A DNA stretch of 64,000 nt from Paludibacteraceae bacterium. GTDB taxonomy: Bacteria; Bacteroidota; Bacteroidia; Bacteroidales; Paludibacteraceae. Shown one piece after another: positions 19,551 to 28,245 of the stretch (position 1 is the first letter of the stretch; every line of letters begins with the position of its first letter). The notes under the pieces are model-generated. The model worked only from the letters and a program-made list of their open reading frames with translations. It was not told the DNA's origin and made no database searches. The stretch lies in contig JAFOFC010000038.1 in the NCBI GenBank assembly GCA_017387515.1, positions 1-64,000 on the forward strand, in the 5' to 3' direction. The translations under genes were made by a program, and so were the position numbers.

Positions 19551-19558
19551 TATCTTTG
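19551..19558 (+). promoter_or_regulatory. -7 box of the porG-uppS-bamA unit
   Basis: TATCTTTG matches TAnnTTTG, 60 bp before the porG ATG. A possible weak -33 TCTG ends at 19531, 19 bp upstream. Confidence 0.5.
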
Positions 19559-19617
19559 CATGATAAAGACGACGGAGGATATACATGTAAAGATTATACG
19601 CTCTCTACCACAAACTT

Positions 19618-20325
19618 ATGAATAAAATCATTCAACAACACAGGTTGTTATTACTTGTGATTGTATTTTTGTCACTAAACGTGAATAGCACATATGCTGC
19701 CTATAACCACGAATTAGGACTATCTGGCGGAACAGCGTTTTATCTAGGTGATGCAAACCACTCAACACCTTTTCAGCGTCCAGGATGGTCTATAGGAGCA
19801 TTGTATCGTTACAACATAGACACACGATGGGCCATTAAGGCATCTGTACGCTATGCCGTTGTTCAAGGAGATACCAGAGATTTTGGTTATACGTTCCCTA
19901 ACGGACAAGCCTTTGCAGAATTTCAACGCGGATTTGTAGATGCAGATGCTACCGTTGAATTTAACTTTTTTGACATAGGCGAATCTAAATACTATAAGGC
20001 GCGTTACCACGCAACACCTTACATCGTATTGGGCATTGGACTAACAACGTACAGCGACCTATATTCGGGCGGAAACGCATACAAGGTTAACATACCATTT
20101 GGCATAGGTGGTAAGTGGCGCATCAATAGACGCTGGACATTAGGCCTAGAATGGACTATACATAAATTATTTATCGATAATTTTGATGTTACCAATGCCA
20201 ATAACAAAGTATTAGACAACCCTTATCAAGTACCCAACGTAGGGTTCTTTGATACAGACTTTTACTCAATTGCAAACTTATACATTACGTTCAATTTATT
20301 TGACACCAATAAATACTGTCGCTAA
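19618..20325 (+). CDS. porG: T9SS-associated outer-membrane protein PorG (DUF6089)
   Basis: 235 residues with a signal peptide to about residue 27, followed by an eight-stranded-type barrel (LGLSGGTAFYLGDAN, GWSIGALYRYNIDTRWAIKASVRY, YIVLGIGLTTYSD, FGIGGKWRINRRWTLGLEWTIHKLFIDN). Position supports PorG: the gene is followed by uppS, bamA and two ompH genes, the arrangement around PG0189-PG0193 in P. gingivalis. PorG is reported to help anchor the PorK/PorN ring at the outer membrane. Family membership is firm; the T9SS role rests on synteny. Confidence 0.82.
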   Translation: MNKIIQQHRLLLLVIVFLSLNVNSTYAAYNHELGLSGGTAFYLGDANHSTPFQRPGWSIGALYRYNIDTRWAIKASVRYAVVQGDTRDFGYTFPNGQAFAEFQRGFVDADATVEFNFFDIGESKYYKARYHATPYIVLGIGLTTYSDLYSGGNAYKVNIPFGIGGKWRINRRWTLGLEWTIHKLFIDNFDVTNANNKVLDNPYQVPNVGFFDTDFYSIANLYITFNLFDTNKYCR

Positions 20326-20328
20326 CGC

Positions 20329-21075
20329 ATGAGCCAATACAAAGAACAAATTGACAAAAATAAATTGCCCCAACACATTGCCATTATTATGGATGGCAAC
20401 GGCAGATGGGCCAAAAAAATGGGTAACCAACGTATTTTTGGCCACGAAAACGGAGTAACTTCTGTTCGCGAAACAACCGAAGCTGCTGCAGAATTAGGCA
20501 TTAAATACCTTACTTTGTATGCTTTCTCTACCGAAAATTGGAACAGGCCCAAAGCAGAAGTAGATGCTCTTATGAATTTATTGGTAAAAACCATTGAGTT
20601 AGAGACCCCTACTCTTGCCAAAAATAACGTTAAGTTATTAACCATTGGCGATACATCGCGCATGCCTAAAGAAACGGCTGACAGATTGCAACAATGTATA
20701 CAACAAACAGCAAATAATACAGGCTTACACCTAATATTAGCCCTTAGCTACTCGTCACGTTGGGAAATAACAGAAGCCATTAGAAGCATGGTAAGCGATG
20801 GCATTAACGGCAACTTAGCAACTGCCGATATCAACGAAACTACCATAAGCAACTACTTAAGCACTGCAAAATACCCAGACCCTGAACTACTGATCAGAAC
20901 CAGCGGAGAATACCGTATCAGCAACTTCTTGCTATGGCAAATTGCTTATACAGAATTGTACTTTACAGAGGTGTTATGGCCTGATTTCCGCAAAGAAGAT
21001 TTGTATCAAGCCATTGTTAATTTCCAATCCAGAGAACGTCGTTTTGGTAAAACGAGCGAACAAGTAACCCAATAA
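20329..21075 (+). CDS. uppS: Isoprenyl (undecaprenyl) diphosphate synthase
   Basis: cis-prenyltransferase making the C55 carrier lipid for peptidoglycan and surface polysaccharides. The 248 residues contain the catalytic Asp in IIMDGNGRWAKK, the YLTLYAFSTENWNRP segment and the closing signature LLIRTSGEYRISNFLLWQIAYTELYF. The start codon lies three bases after the porG stop and the stop lies four bases before bamA, so it sits inside the envelope operon. Confidence 0.96.
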   Translation: MSQYKEQIDKNKLPQHIAIIMDGNGRWAKKMGNQRIFGHENGVTSVRETTEAAAELGIKYLTLYAFSTENWNRPKAEVDALMNLLVKTIELETPTLAKNNVKLLTIGDTSRMPKETADRLQQCIQQTANNTGLHLILALSYSSRWEITEAIRSMVSDGINGNLATADINETTISNYLSTAKYPDPELLIRTSGEYRISNFLLWQIAYTELYFTEVLWPDFRKEDLYQAIVNFQSRERRFGKTSEQVTQ

Positions 21076-21079
21076 AAAT

Positions 21080-23629
21080 ATGTTGCTTAAAAGACTCGTT
21101 TACATGATATGGTTGATGGTATTGAGTGTGCTATGTGCATTTGCTCAAGACCTACCAGAGGTGGATTATACAGCTCCAAAAGAGTATACCATCTCGGCTA
21201 TTACCATATCTGGCAACAACAACTACGATGAGTTTGTATTGGTGGGTTACTCTGGTCTAAAAGTAGGACAAAAAATAACCATTCCTAGCGATGCCACTAG
21301 CAATGTGGTTCAACGATTCTGGAAACAAGGATTATTTACCAATGTTCGTTTAGAAATAGCTGGTGTACAAGACAATAACATATGGCTAAACATCCACCTA
21401 GACCAACGTCCAAAGGTTAGCGAAATCAACATCACCGGCACTAAAAAGAAAGAAAAAGAAGAGGTTGAAAAGTGCATGGGCATTAGCAAAGGCTCGCAAA
21501 TTACTCCCTACCTTATTGACAAAGCCAAGAAAAACATTACCGACTACTTTTTAGACAAAGGTTACTACTATGCCAAAGTATCGGTAGTTCCACGCGAAGA
21601 AGATGGTGCTGAAACCATTGTGGACGTACAAATAGACAAAGGCCGAAAAATTAAGGTTAATCACATTTATTTTACAGGTAATGAGCAAGTTTCTGCTAGA
21701 AAACTTGATCGAGCCATGAAAAAAACAAACGACAGGGGTAATATTCTAAACATCTTTAGAAATAAAAAATTTATTCCAGCCGAATACAAAAACGACAAAC
21801 AACTGCTTATTGATAAATACAACGAATTAGGCTATAGAGATGCCTATATTGTAGCAGACAGCGTTGTTCCTGATAATACCAAAGAAAAAAACAAAGAAAA
21901 ATACGTAAATGTTTACATCACCGTAAACGAGGGTAAACAATACTACTTTAGAAACATCAATTGGATTGGCAACACCGTATACTCTACTGCCTTTTTAAAA
22001 CAAGTATTGGGCATAAAGAAAGGCGATGTATACAACCAAAAGAAATTAACCCAACGCCTGCACGAAGACGAAGACTGCGTAGGCAACTTGTATTTGGACA
22101 ATGGTTACCTGTTCTTTAATATGCAGCCCTACGAAACCAACATCGTAGGCGATTCTATCGACCTTGAGATTAGGATTATGGAGGGTCGTCAAGCAACCAT
22201 TAACCGTGTAAACATTGAAGGTAGCGAGTATCTGTACGAACACGTTGTTCGCCGTGAATTAAGAACCAAGCCTGGCGATTTGTTTAGCAAATCGGACATT
22301 ATGCGTTCTATGCGTGAGTTAGCCGCTACGGGGCATTTCTCTACCGACCCTGGCAAAATGGACATTCGCACCGAACCAGACCCCGAAAATGGAACGGTAG
22401 ATTTAACCTACGTGCTTGAATCCAAAAGAAACGACCAAATTGAGTTGTCGGCTGGTTGGGGACAAACAGGCGTTGTGGGTATCTTAAAACTGAAATTTAC
22501 CAATTTCTCGTTAAAGAATCTATTTAATTTTAAAAAGTACAGACCATTACCACAAGGTGACGGACAAACCCTTACCTTAAGCGCCCAAACCAATGGTATG
22601 TACTACCAAGCCTATAGTTTATCGTTTACAGAGCCATGGTTAGGTGGCAAACGTCCCAATACCTTCTCGTTCTCGGCATACTATTCTATTCAGTCGGGTA
22701 TTAGTAGTACTTATAGTTCGCAATATAGCCAATATTACTACTCGGATAACTCGTGGTACTCTTACGATTACGACCCAGACAAGTACATTAAAACATTGGG
22801 TATTACCGCGGGTATTGGTACACGCTTAAATTGGCCAGACGACTACTTTACCTTGTATGGACAAATTGCATACCTAAACTACAATTTGAGCCATTGGGAC
22901 TATTTTGCCCTAAATACAGGTGTAGCAAATAACTTTAACATTTCTGTTATTCTATCTAGAAACTCGCTAAACCAACCCATTTACCCCAGTAGAGGTAGCG
23001 ACATCTCGCTATCGTTGGCATTAACTCCTCCCTACTCTATTTGGGACGGAATTGATTACGAACATGCCGACCAACAAACCAAGTATCGTTGGATTGAATA
23101 CTATAAAATTAAGTTCAAATCGCGTTTCTTTGTTCCTTTAACGCCCGACAACAAACTGGTACTAATGGGACGTGCCGAATTTGGTTTCTTGGGTTACTAT
23201 AACATCAACAAACGCTCGCCATTTGAAACCTTCTGGGTAGGTGGCGATGGTATGAGTGGTTATAGCAGTACCTATGCAACCGAAACAGTAGCCCTACGCG
23301 GTTATACCAATGGTTCGCTTACCCCTACCTACGACGACGGTGGACAAGCCGGCAACATTTACTCTAGATTTAGTTTAGAATTACGCTATCCTATCTTGAT
23401 GAAAGAAACCACCATGGTATGGGTATTAGGTTTTGCTGAAGCAGGTAACTGTTGGCGCGATTATCACGACTTTAACCCCATTGACTTAAAACGTTCGGCA
23501 GGTGTTGGTTTGCGCGTATACATGCCTATGTTTGGTTTGCTAGGTGTTGACTGGGCATACGGCTTTGACGAAGTAAACGGCAAAGTAAGTGGTAGCCAAT
23601 TCCACTTTGTTATTGGACAAGAGTTTTAA
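21080..23629 (+). CDS. bamA: Outer-membrane protein assembly factor BamA
   Basis: 849-residue Omp85 protein inserting beta-barrels into the outer membrane. A signal peptide is cleaved after CAFAQ at about residue 23. Five POTRA-type repeats follow, with ITISGNNNYDE, INITGTKKKE, IYFTGNEQVSARKL, INWIGNTVYSTAFL and VNIEGSEYLYEHVVRREL at their starts. The C-terminal barrel begins at about residue 440 (DQIELSAGWGQTGVVG). It ends in FHFVIGQEF with the C-terminal Phe expected of barrel proteins. Barrel residues are rich in Tyr/Ser, including a repetitive YSSQYSQYYYSDNSWYSYDY loop near residue 550. Confidence 0.96.
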   Translation: MLLKRLVYMIWLMVLSVLCAFAQDLPEVDYTAPKEYTISAITISGNNNYDEFVLVGYSGLKVGQKITIPSDATSNVVQRFWKQGLFTNVRLEIAGVQDNNIWLNIHLDQRPKVSEINITGTKKKEKEEVEKCMGISKGSQITPYLIDKAKKNITDYFLDKGYYYAKVSVVPREEDGAETIVDVQIDKGRKIKVNHIYFTGNEQVSARKLDRAMKKTNDRGNILNIFRNKKFIPAEYKNDKQLLIDKYNELGYRDAYIVADSVVPDNTKEKNKEKYVNVYITVNEGKQYYFRNINWIGNTVYSTAFLKQVLGIKKGDVYNQKKLTQRLHEDEDCVGNLYLDNGYLFFNMQPYETNIVGDSIDLEIRIMEGRQATINRVNIEGSEYLYEHVVRRELRTKPGDLFSKSDIMRSMRELAATGHFSTDPGKMDIRTEPDPENGTVDLTYVLESKRNDQIELSAGWGQTGVVGILKLKFTNFSLKNLFNFKKYRPLPQGDGQTLTLSAQTNGMYYQAYSLSFTEPWLGGKRPNTFSFSAYYSIQSGISSTYSSQYSQYYYSDNSWYSYDYDPDKYIKTLGITAGIGTRLNWPDDYFTLYGQIAYLNYNLSHWDYFALNTGVANNFNISVILSRNSLNQPIYPSRGSDISLSLALTPPYSIWDGIDYEHADQQTKYRWIEYYKIKFKSRFFVPLTPDNKLVLMGRAEFGFLGYYNINKRSPFETFWVGGDGMSGYSSTYATETVALRGYTNGSLTPTYDDGGQAGNIYSRFSLELRYPILMKETTMVWVLGFAEAGNCWRDYHDFNPIDLKRSAGVGLRVYMPMFGLLGVDWAYGFDEVNGKVSGSQFHFVIGQEF

Positions 23630-23674
23630 ACATTATTAAAACTATATAAGCAAGATGCATCTAAACTTTTTAGT

Positions 23675-23682
23675 TATATTTG
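23675..23682 (+). promoter_or_regulatory. -7 box upstream of the first ompH gene
   Basis: TATATTTG matches TAnnTTTG in the 89-bp gap between bamA and the OmpH genes, 36 bp before the ATG. It suggests an internal promoter for ompH-ompH-murI. Confidence 0.5.
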
Positions 23683-23718
23683 CGTCTAAAGAAATGTAAA
23701 CACTAAAAAATAGAAAAT

Positions 23719-24234
23719 ATGAAAAAAGTAAGTGTATTGGCCATTGCCTTGTTTATTGGTTGCGTAAGTGCCATGGCTCAAAAATGGGCCTTAGTAGATA
23801 TGGAATACATTTTAAAGAATATTCCAGCATACGAGTCGGCTGCCCAACAATTGGAACAAAGTTCAAAAAAATGGCAAAAAGAAATTGATGCATTAAATAC
23901 AGAAGCTGATAATTTAATGAACAATTACAAATCGGAGATGGTTTTCTTAACCGACGAACAAAAGAAAGAAAAAGAGCAAGCTATCATTGCCAAAGAAACC
24001 GAAGCAAAAGATTTAAAACGCAAATATTTTGGTAACGATGGCGAATTGTACAAAAAACGCGAAAGTTTGATGCGTCCTATTCAAGACGAAATCTACAACG
24101 CTATTAAAGAAATTGCCGAAAAAGAAGGTTATATGCGCGTAGATGATCGTGCTTCTAGCCCAAGCATCTTGTATGCTAACCCTGCAAACGACATCAGCGA
24201 TGCTGTATTATCTAAAATGGGATATGCTAAATAA
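23719..24234 (+). CDS. OmpH/Skp-family periplasmic chaperone (first copy)
   Basis: 171 residues with a signal peptide ending near SAMAQ at residue 21. The OmpH start KWALVDMEYILKNIPAYESA follows, and then a long basic coiled coil (residues ~45-115) that forms the tentacles of Skp trimers. It delivers unfolded barrel proteins to BamA, which is encoded just upstream. The C-terminus ends in SILYANPANDISDAVLSKMGYAK, as in Bacteroidota homologues. A second copy follows 26 bp later. Confidence 0.92.
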   Translation: MKKVSVLAIALFIGCVSAMAQKWALVDMEYILKNIPAYESAAQQLEQSSKKWQKEIDALNTEADNLMNNYKSEMVFLTDEQKKEKEQAIIAKETEAKDLKRKYFGNDGELYKKRESLMRPIQDEIYNAIKEIAEKEGYMRVDDRASSPSILYANPANDISDAVLSKMGYAK

Positions 24235-24260
24235 GTAATTAATAAGTTAACACGATAGAT

Positions 24261-24761
24261 ATGAAAAAATTATTGGTAGCCCTAATGATGATTCTTCCAT
24301 TAGGAGCATTTGCACAAGGACTAAAAATTGGTTATGTAAATAAACAAGAAGTATTGGTAGTGATGCCAGAATACAATGCTGCCATGAAGACCTTGGAAGA
24401 TATGAATTTGAAATACATTACCGAAGGTAAAAAACTAGAAGAAGAATTTCAACGCAAATACCAAGAATACGCAGCACAAGCTGACACGCTAGACGCAGCT
24501 ATCCGTCAATACAAAGAAAACGAATTGGCTCGCTTGCAACAAAGCATCCAAGAATTTACCAAAAGTGCTGACGAAACCCTTAAAAAGAAACAACAAGAAT
24601 TGTTTATGCCTATTATTGCTAAAATGGACGAAGCCATTGCCAAAGTAGGTGAACAAAACGGTTTCGCTTTTATCTTAGACAACACAGCCGGCATTATTGC
24701 TTACAAATCGGCACAAACCACAGACGTTGCCGCTTTAGTAAAAAAAGCATTAGGCTTATAA
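24261..24761 (+). CDS. OmpH/Skp-family periplasmic chaperone (second copy)
   Basis: 166 residues, signal peptide ending LGAFAQ at about residue 19, then LKIGYVNKQEVLVVMPEYNAAMKTLEDM and a coiled coil rich in Glu, Lys and Gln. It is clearly related to the preceding gene but diverged, a tandem pair seen behind bamA in many Bacteroidota. It probably acts as a homo- or hetero-trimeric periplasmic holdase. It is followed 23 bp later by murI. Confidence 0.92.
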   Translation: MKKLLVALMMILPLGAFAQGLKIGYVNKQEVLVVMPEYNAAMKTLEDMNLKYITEGKKLEEEFQRKYQEYAAQADTLDAAIRQYKENELARLQQSIQEFTKSADETLKKKQQELFMPIIAKMDEAIAKVGEQNGFAFILDNTAGIIAYKSAQTTDVAALVKKALGL

Positions 24762-24784
24762 TAACCACTTAAAGGCTTCTAAAG

Positions 24785-25597
24785 ATGCGTATCGGTGTAT
24801 TTGATTCGGGCTACGGAGGCCTTACCATACTAGAACAGTTTAGGGCATTGTTACCTCAGTACGATTATGTGTACTTGGGCGACAATGCCCGAACTCCTTA
24901 TGGTACCCGTTCGTTTGAGGTGGTGTACCAATACACATTACAATGTGTAAAAAAATTATTTGAAATGGATTGTGCGCTAGTTATTTTAGCCTGCAATACA
25001 GCATCGGCCAAGGCGCTACGCACCATTCAACAAAAAGACCTTCCCTTACTTGACCCCAACAGAAGGGTGCTAGGAGTAATCAGACCCACCGTTGAGGCGA
25101 TTGGTCATCTTACACAAACCCGCCACGTAGGATTATTGGGTACAGAAGGAACCATTCAATCGGGTTCGTATCCGATGGAAATCCAAAAAATATTCCCTGA
25201 TATTACCGTTACTGGGCAATCTTGCCCCATGTGGGTGCCACTTATAGAAAATAACGAGTACCAAAGCGAAGGAGCCGACTATTTTATCAAAAAATACATC
25301 GACCAATTGCTACAAAACGATCCACAAATAGATACCTTGGTACTAGCATGCACCCACTACCCTTTACTACTGGATAAAATAAAAATGCATGCGCCAAAGC
25401 ACATGCACATTGTTTCGCAAGGTCCTATTATTGCCCAAAGTTTAGCCCATTATCTGCAAAGACATACCGAAATAGAAAGTAAATTAGACAAAAACGGGCA
25501 ATGCCTTTTCTATACTACCGAATCGGTAGAGAAATTTAAGCAATCTGCCTCTACGTTTTTACACGAATCTATTCAGGCGCATCATCTTTCTTGGTAG
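24785..25597 (+). CDS. murI: Glutamate racemase
   Basis: Makes D-glutamate for peptidoglycan. The 270 residues contain FDSGYGGLTI with the catalytic Asp, the two cysteine acid/base motifs ACNTASAKALRTIQ and LACTHYPLLLDKI, and LGDNARTPYG. The 3' end overlaps that of topB on the other strand by 29 bp, with no terminator between the convergent genes. Confidence 0.95.
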   Translation: MRIGVFDSGYGGLTILEQFRALLPQYDYVYLGDNARTPYGTRSFEVVYQYTLQCVKKLFEMDCALVILACNTASAKALRTIQQKDLPLLDPNRRVLGVIRPTVEAIGHLTQTRHVGLLGTEGTIQSGSYPMEIQKIFPDITVTGQSCPMWVPLIENNEYQSEGADYFIKKYIDQLLQNDPQIDTLVLACTHYPLLLDKIKMHAPKHMHIVSQGPIIAQSLAHYLQRHTEIESKLDKNGQCLFYTTESVEKFKQSASTFLHESIQAHHLSW

Positions 25598-27983
25598 TTT
25601 TCTTTTTTTTGCCGTCCGAAGGCTTTGCCTCTTCGCACTCTACCCTATAAAGATGCTTATCTTCGGGGGCTTCTACTAACTTTAATTTACCATCAAATTT
25701 GGTACCGTCTTGTTTTACAAAGCCTTTTAGCGACAAGGCTTCGCCTTTTAGCAACCTACCCACTTGCGACGAAGATAATTCTTTGCCGTATTGTTCTTTC
25801 CACACCACAAAGGTACATCCTTCTTTGTAACCGCTACAACCAAATCCGCGTTTACCCTCTATAATATCTTTGCCACAAACGGGACATTGGCCTATTTGCT
25901 CGGGGGTAAAATCAAACACCATTTTTTGCTGTTCGGGGCTGTATTTTAAGCGTGCATCAAAAGGTTTGCCTGCCTTGCTGGTAAAACCTTTGATTACATC
26001 GGTCATGCCGTTTTCTATGATTTGGCGCAAGTGCTTTTCGGTTAATTTCTTTTTGGCGACGTCTTTCCACAGCACAAATTTGCAACCGTCTTTGTACCCC
26101 AAACAACCAAAGGCTTTTTCGGTTTCTTTGATGCGACCACCACAAATGGGGCATTTAATGCCTTCTATGGTACCAGTTTGCACCGTTTTGCCATCATTGA
26201 GTAGGCGGGCGGTTTCGGTTTTGGTAAATTGGATGATTTCTTGGTAAAAGGCTTCTACCTCGTATTCACCTTTGGCCATTAAGTTGAGTTTCTTTTCCCA
26301 CTCGCCAGTTAAGGCTGGGTTACCAATGGGCAACTCGCAGGTAAGTTCATAGACCTGCATGCCTATATCGGTAGGAACCAATTTGTTTTTCTCGTTCACT
26401 ATATAGGCCCGCTTGTACAAGGTTTCGATGATGTTAGCCCGCGTGGCAGGTGTACCTAAACCACAGTCTTTCATGGCCTGTACCGCCTCGGGGTCGTCTA
26501 ATTGCTTGCCGGCTGTTTCCATGGCTTTTAATAAGGTGGCCTCGGTAAGCAGGGCTGGCTTTTTGGTCATGCCTTCTTTGATACGAGAGCCTGTAAGCTG
26601 TACCTCTTCGCCTTTTTTTAGGTTGGGCAACAACTGTTTATCTTCGCCCTCGGCATCATCGTCTACCGCATCTTTGCTAAGCACGGCACGCCACCCCATC
26701 TCTTTGATGGTGGTTCCCGATGCTTCTAATAGTTCTTTATCGTCAGCAAAATGAAATTTATAGGCTAGGATTTCTTTTTTACAGACAGGTAACAATGCCA
26801 TAACCAACTGAAAACAAACCATTTGATAGATTTTCTTTTCGATATCGGTTAAATTCCCGTACAAATTCATGTGCTGAAATGTAGGGATGATGGCATGGTG
26901 ATCGGTTAGTTTTTTGCTATCGAAACAAGCCGTGTTAAAACTACCCGATGATAATTGGGTAATAGACTTGCTAAATGCCTCACCAAATGATAGTTGCGAC
27001 AAGTTTGATAATTTACCTTGCACCTCTTTTACCATATCATCGCCCAAATAACGGCTACCTGTACGGGGATAGGTAAGCATTTTATGGCGTTCGTATAAGG
27101 CTTGTACGGGATCGAGGGTTTGTTGTGCACTAACGTTGTAGCGTTTGTTGGCTTCGGCTTGCAACGAGGTTAAATCGAATGGCAAGGGTGCCTTTTCTAC
27201 CTTTTGCTTCACCTGTTTATCGGCTACGGTAACTACGGCAGGTAATAGGGCTGCCAAAGCCTCTGCCTTTTCTTTTTGCAAGAAACGTTCGGGGTATTTA
27301 GCAACAAAAGCTTGCTCTTGCGCAAACAAATCGGTTTCTACTGTATAAAAGGGCTCGGGCTGAAAATTGGTATGTTCTTGATAGCGTTTGCAAATAAGGG
27401 CCAAAGTGGGCGTTTGCACACGACCCAACGAAAGTGCTTTTTTAGAGCGCGATGCCAACGTAAGGGCACGCGTAGCATTCATGCCTACCAACCAATCGGC
27501 TTCGTTGCGGGCTTTGGCAGAATGGTACAGATTTTGGTATTCGCTAGCAGGTTTTAGCGTAGCAAATCCTTCTAATATAGCCTCGTCTGTCATGGACGAA
27601 ATCCATAGTCGCTCTACGGGTTTATCGCACTTGGCATGGGTGTATATGTAACGAAAGATAGCCTCACCTTCGCGCCCGGCGTCGGTAGCGCAAATAATGC
27701 TATCGGCTGCTTGAAACAAAGAGACAATCGTATTAAGCTGCTTTTGTGCACCGTCATCGCCTTGTGGTTTGTATATAAAAACACTGGGCAACATGGGCAA
27801 ATCGGCTGTATTCCATTTTTCGTATCCGTAGGTTCCCGGATCGGCCAATGTAATAAGGTGTCCAAACGCCCATGTAACTTGGTAGCCATTTCCTTCTATA
27901 TACCCTTCTTTGCGGTTCTTGGCGCCCAATACGCGGGCGATGTCTTTGGCTACCGATGGTTTTTCGGCAAGAATTACTTTCAT
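25569..27983 (-). CDS. topB: DNA topoisomerase III (type IA)
   Basis: Decatenating topoisomerase of 804 residues. The N-terminal TOPRIM domain shows ILAEKPSVAKDIARVLGA and the metal motif CATDAGREGE. The catalytic tyrosine is in LTYPRTGSRYL. The C-terminus carries two related zinc-finger repeats, IKCPICGGRIKE...FGCLGYKDGC and GQCPVCGKDIIE...FGCSGYKEGC, and ends in a lysine-rich tail (KKKKTTKK). TopB homologues with such fingers occur both in chromosomes and on conjugative elements. The neighbours here are housekeeping genes, so this copy looks chromosomal. Confidence 0.94.
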   Translation of the reverse strand: MKVILAEKPSVAKDIARVLGAKNRKEGYIEGNGYQVTWAFGHLITLADPGTYGYEKWNTADLPMLPSVFIYKPQGDDGAQKQLNTIVSLFQAADSIICATDAGREGEAIFRYIYTHAKCDKPVERLWISSMTDEAILEGFATLKPASEYQNLYHSAKARNEADWLVGMNATRALTLASRSKKALSLGRVQTPTLALICKRYQEHTNFQPEPFYTVETDLFAQEQAFVAKYPERFLQKEKAEALAALLPAVVTVADKQVKQKVEKAPLPFDLTSLQAEANKRYNVSAQQTLDPVQALYERHKMLTYPRTGSRYLGDDMVKEVQGKLSNLSQLSFGEAFSKSITQLSSGSFNTACFDSKKLTDHHAIIPTFQHMNLYGNLTDIEKKIYQMVCFQLVMALLPVCKKEILAYKFHFADDKELLEASGTTIKEMGWRAVLSKDAVDDDAEGEDKQLLPNLKKGEEVQLTGSRIKEGMTKKPALLTEATLLKAMETAGKQLDDPEAVQAMKDCGLGTPATRANIIETLYKRAYIVNEKNKLVPTDIGMQVYELTCELPIGNPALTGEWEKKLNLMAKGEYEVEAFYQEIIQFTKTETARLLNDGKTVQTGTIEGIKCPICGGRIKETEKAFGCLGYKDGCKFVLWKDVAKKKLTEKHLRQIIENGMTDVIKGFTSKAGKPFDARLKYSPEQQKMVFDFTPEQIGQCPVCGKDIIEGKRGFGCSGYKEGCTFVVWKEQYGKELSSSQVGRLLKGEALSLKGFVKQDGTKFDGKLKLVEAPEDKHLYRVECEEAKPSDGKKKKTTKKDDAPE

Positions 27984-28004
27984 AAACTACGCTAAAATAG
28001 AAGA

Positions 28005-28012
28005 CAAAGGTA
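28005..28012 (-). promoter_or_regulatory. -7 box of topB
   Basis: CAAAGGTA on the plus strand reads TACCTTTG on the coding strand, 22 bp upstream of the topB start. No well-placed -33 box. Confidence 0.45.
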
Positions 28013-28121
28013 GTAAAATAAAGTCAAATGTCGAAAGGTTGCGAGTTATCTTTACTCGGGACAAGCCCTCGTGAAGATAGGCGACACCTCGGCAATGACA
28101 GCAAACTGCGTTTGCTACTAC

Positions 28122-28177
28122 GGCTATATTTTATGTGCTAATTACATGCAAGCATGCATTAACACATAAAATAAGCC
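28122..28177. repeat. Long interrupted palindrome between topB and typA
   Basis: Outer arms GGCT...TATTTTATGTG (28122-28137) and CACATAAAATA...AGCC (28163-28177) are complementary apart from one unpaired A. The interior ATGC/GCAT and TAAT/ATTA also pair. A second small palindrome, AGCAAAC-TGC-GTTTGCT, sits just upstream. The 262-bp spacer holds only this and the two divergent promoters. Confidence 0.75.
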
Positions 28178-28194
28178 TAAAAAAACATTGTTTT

Positions 28195-28226
28195 TTTGTC
28201 ATTGCGCTCGGTTTGCACTATCTTTG
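28195..28226 (+). promoter_or_regulatory. Promoter of typA
   Basis: TTTG at 28195-28198 and TATCTTTG at 28219-28226, spaced 20 bp, ending 19 bp before the typA ATG. Confidence 0.65.
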
Positions 28227-28245
28227 TACCCTCAAATTTTATTGT

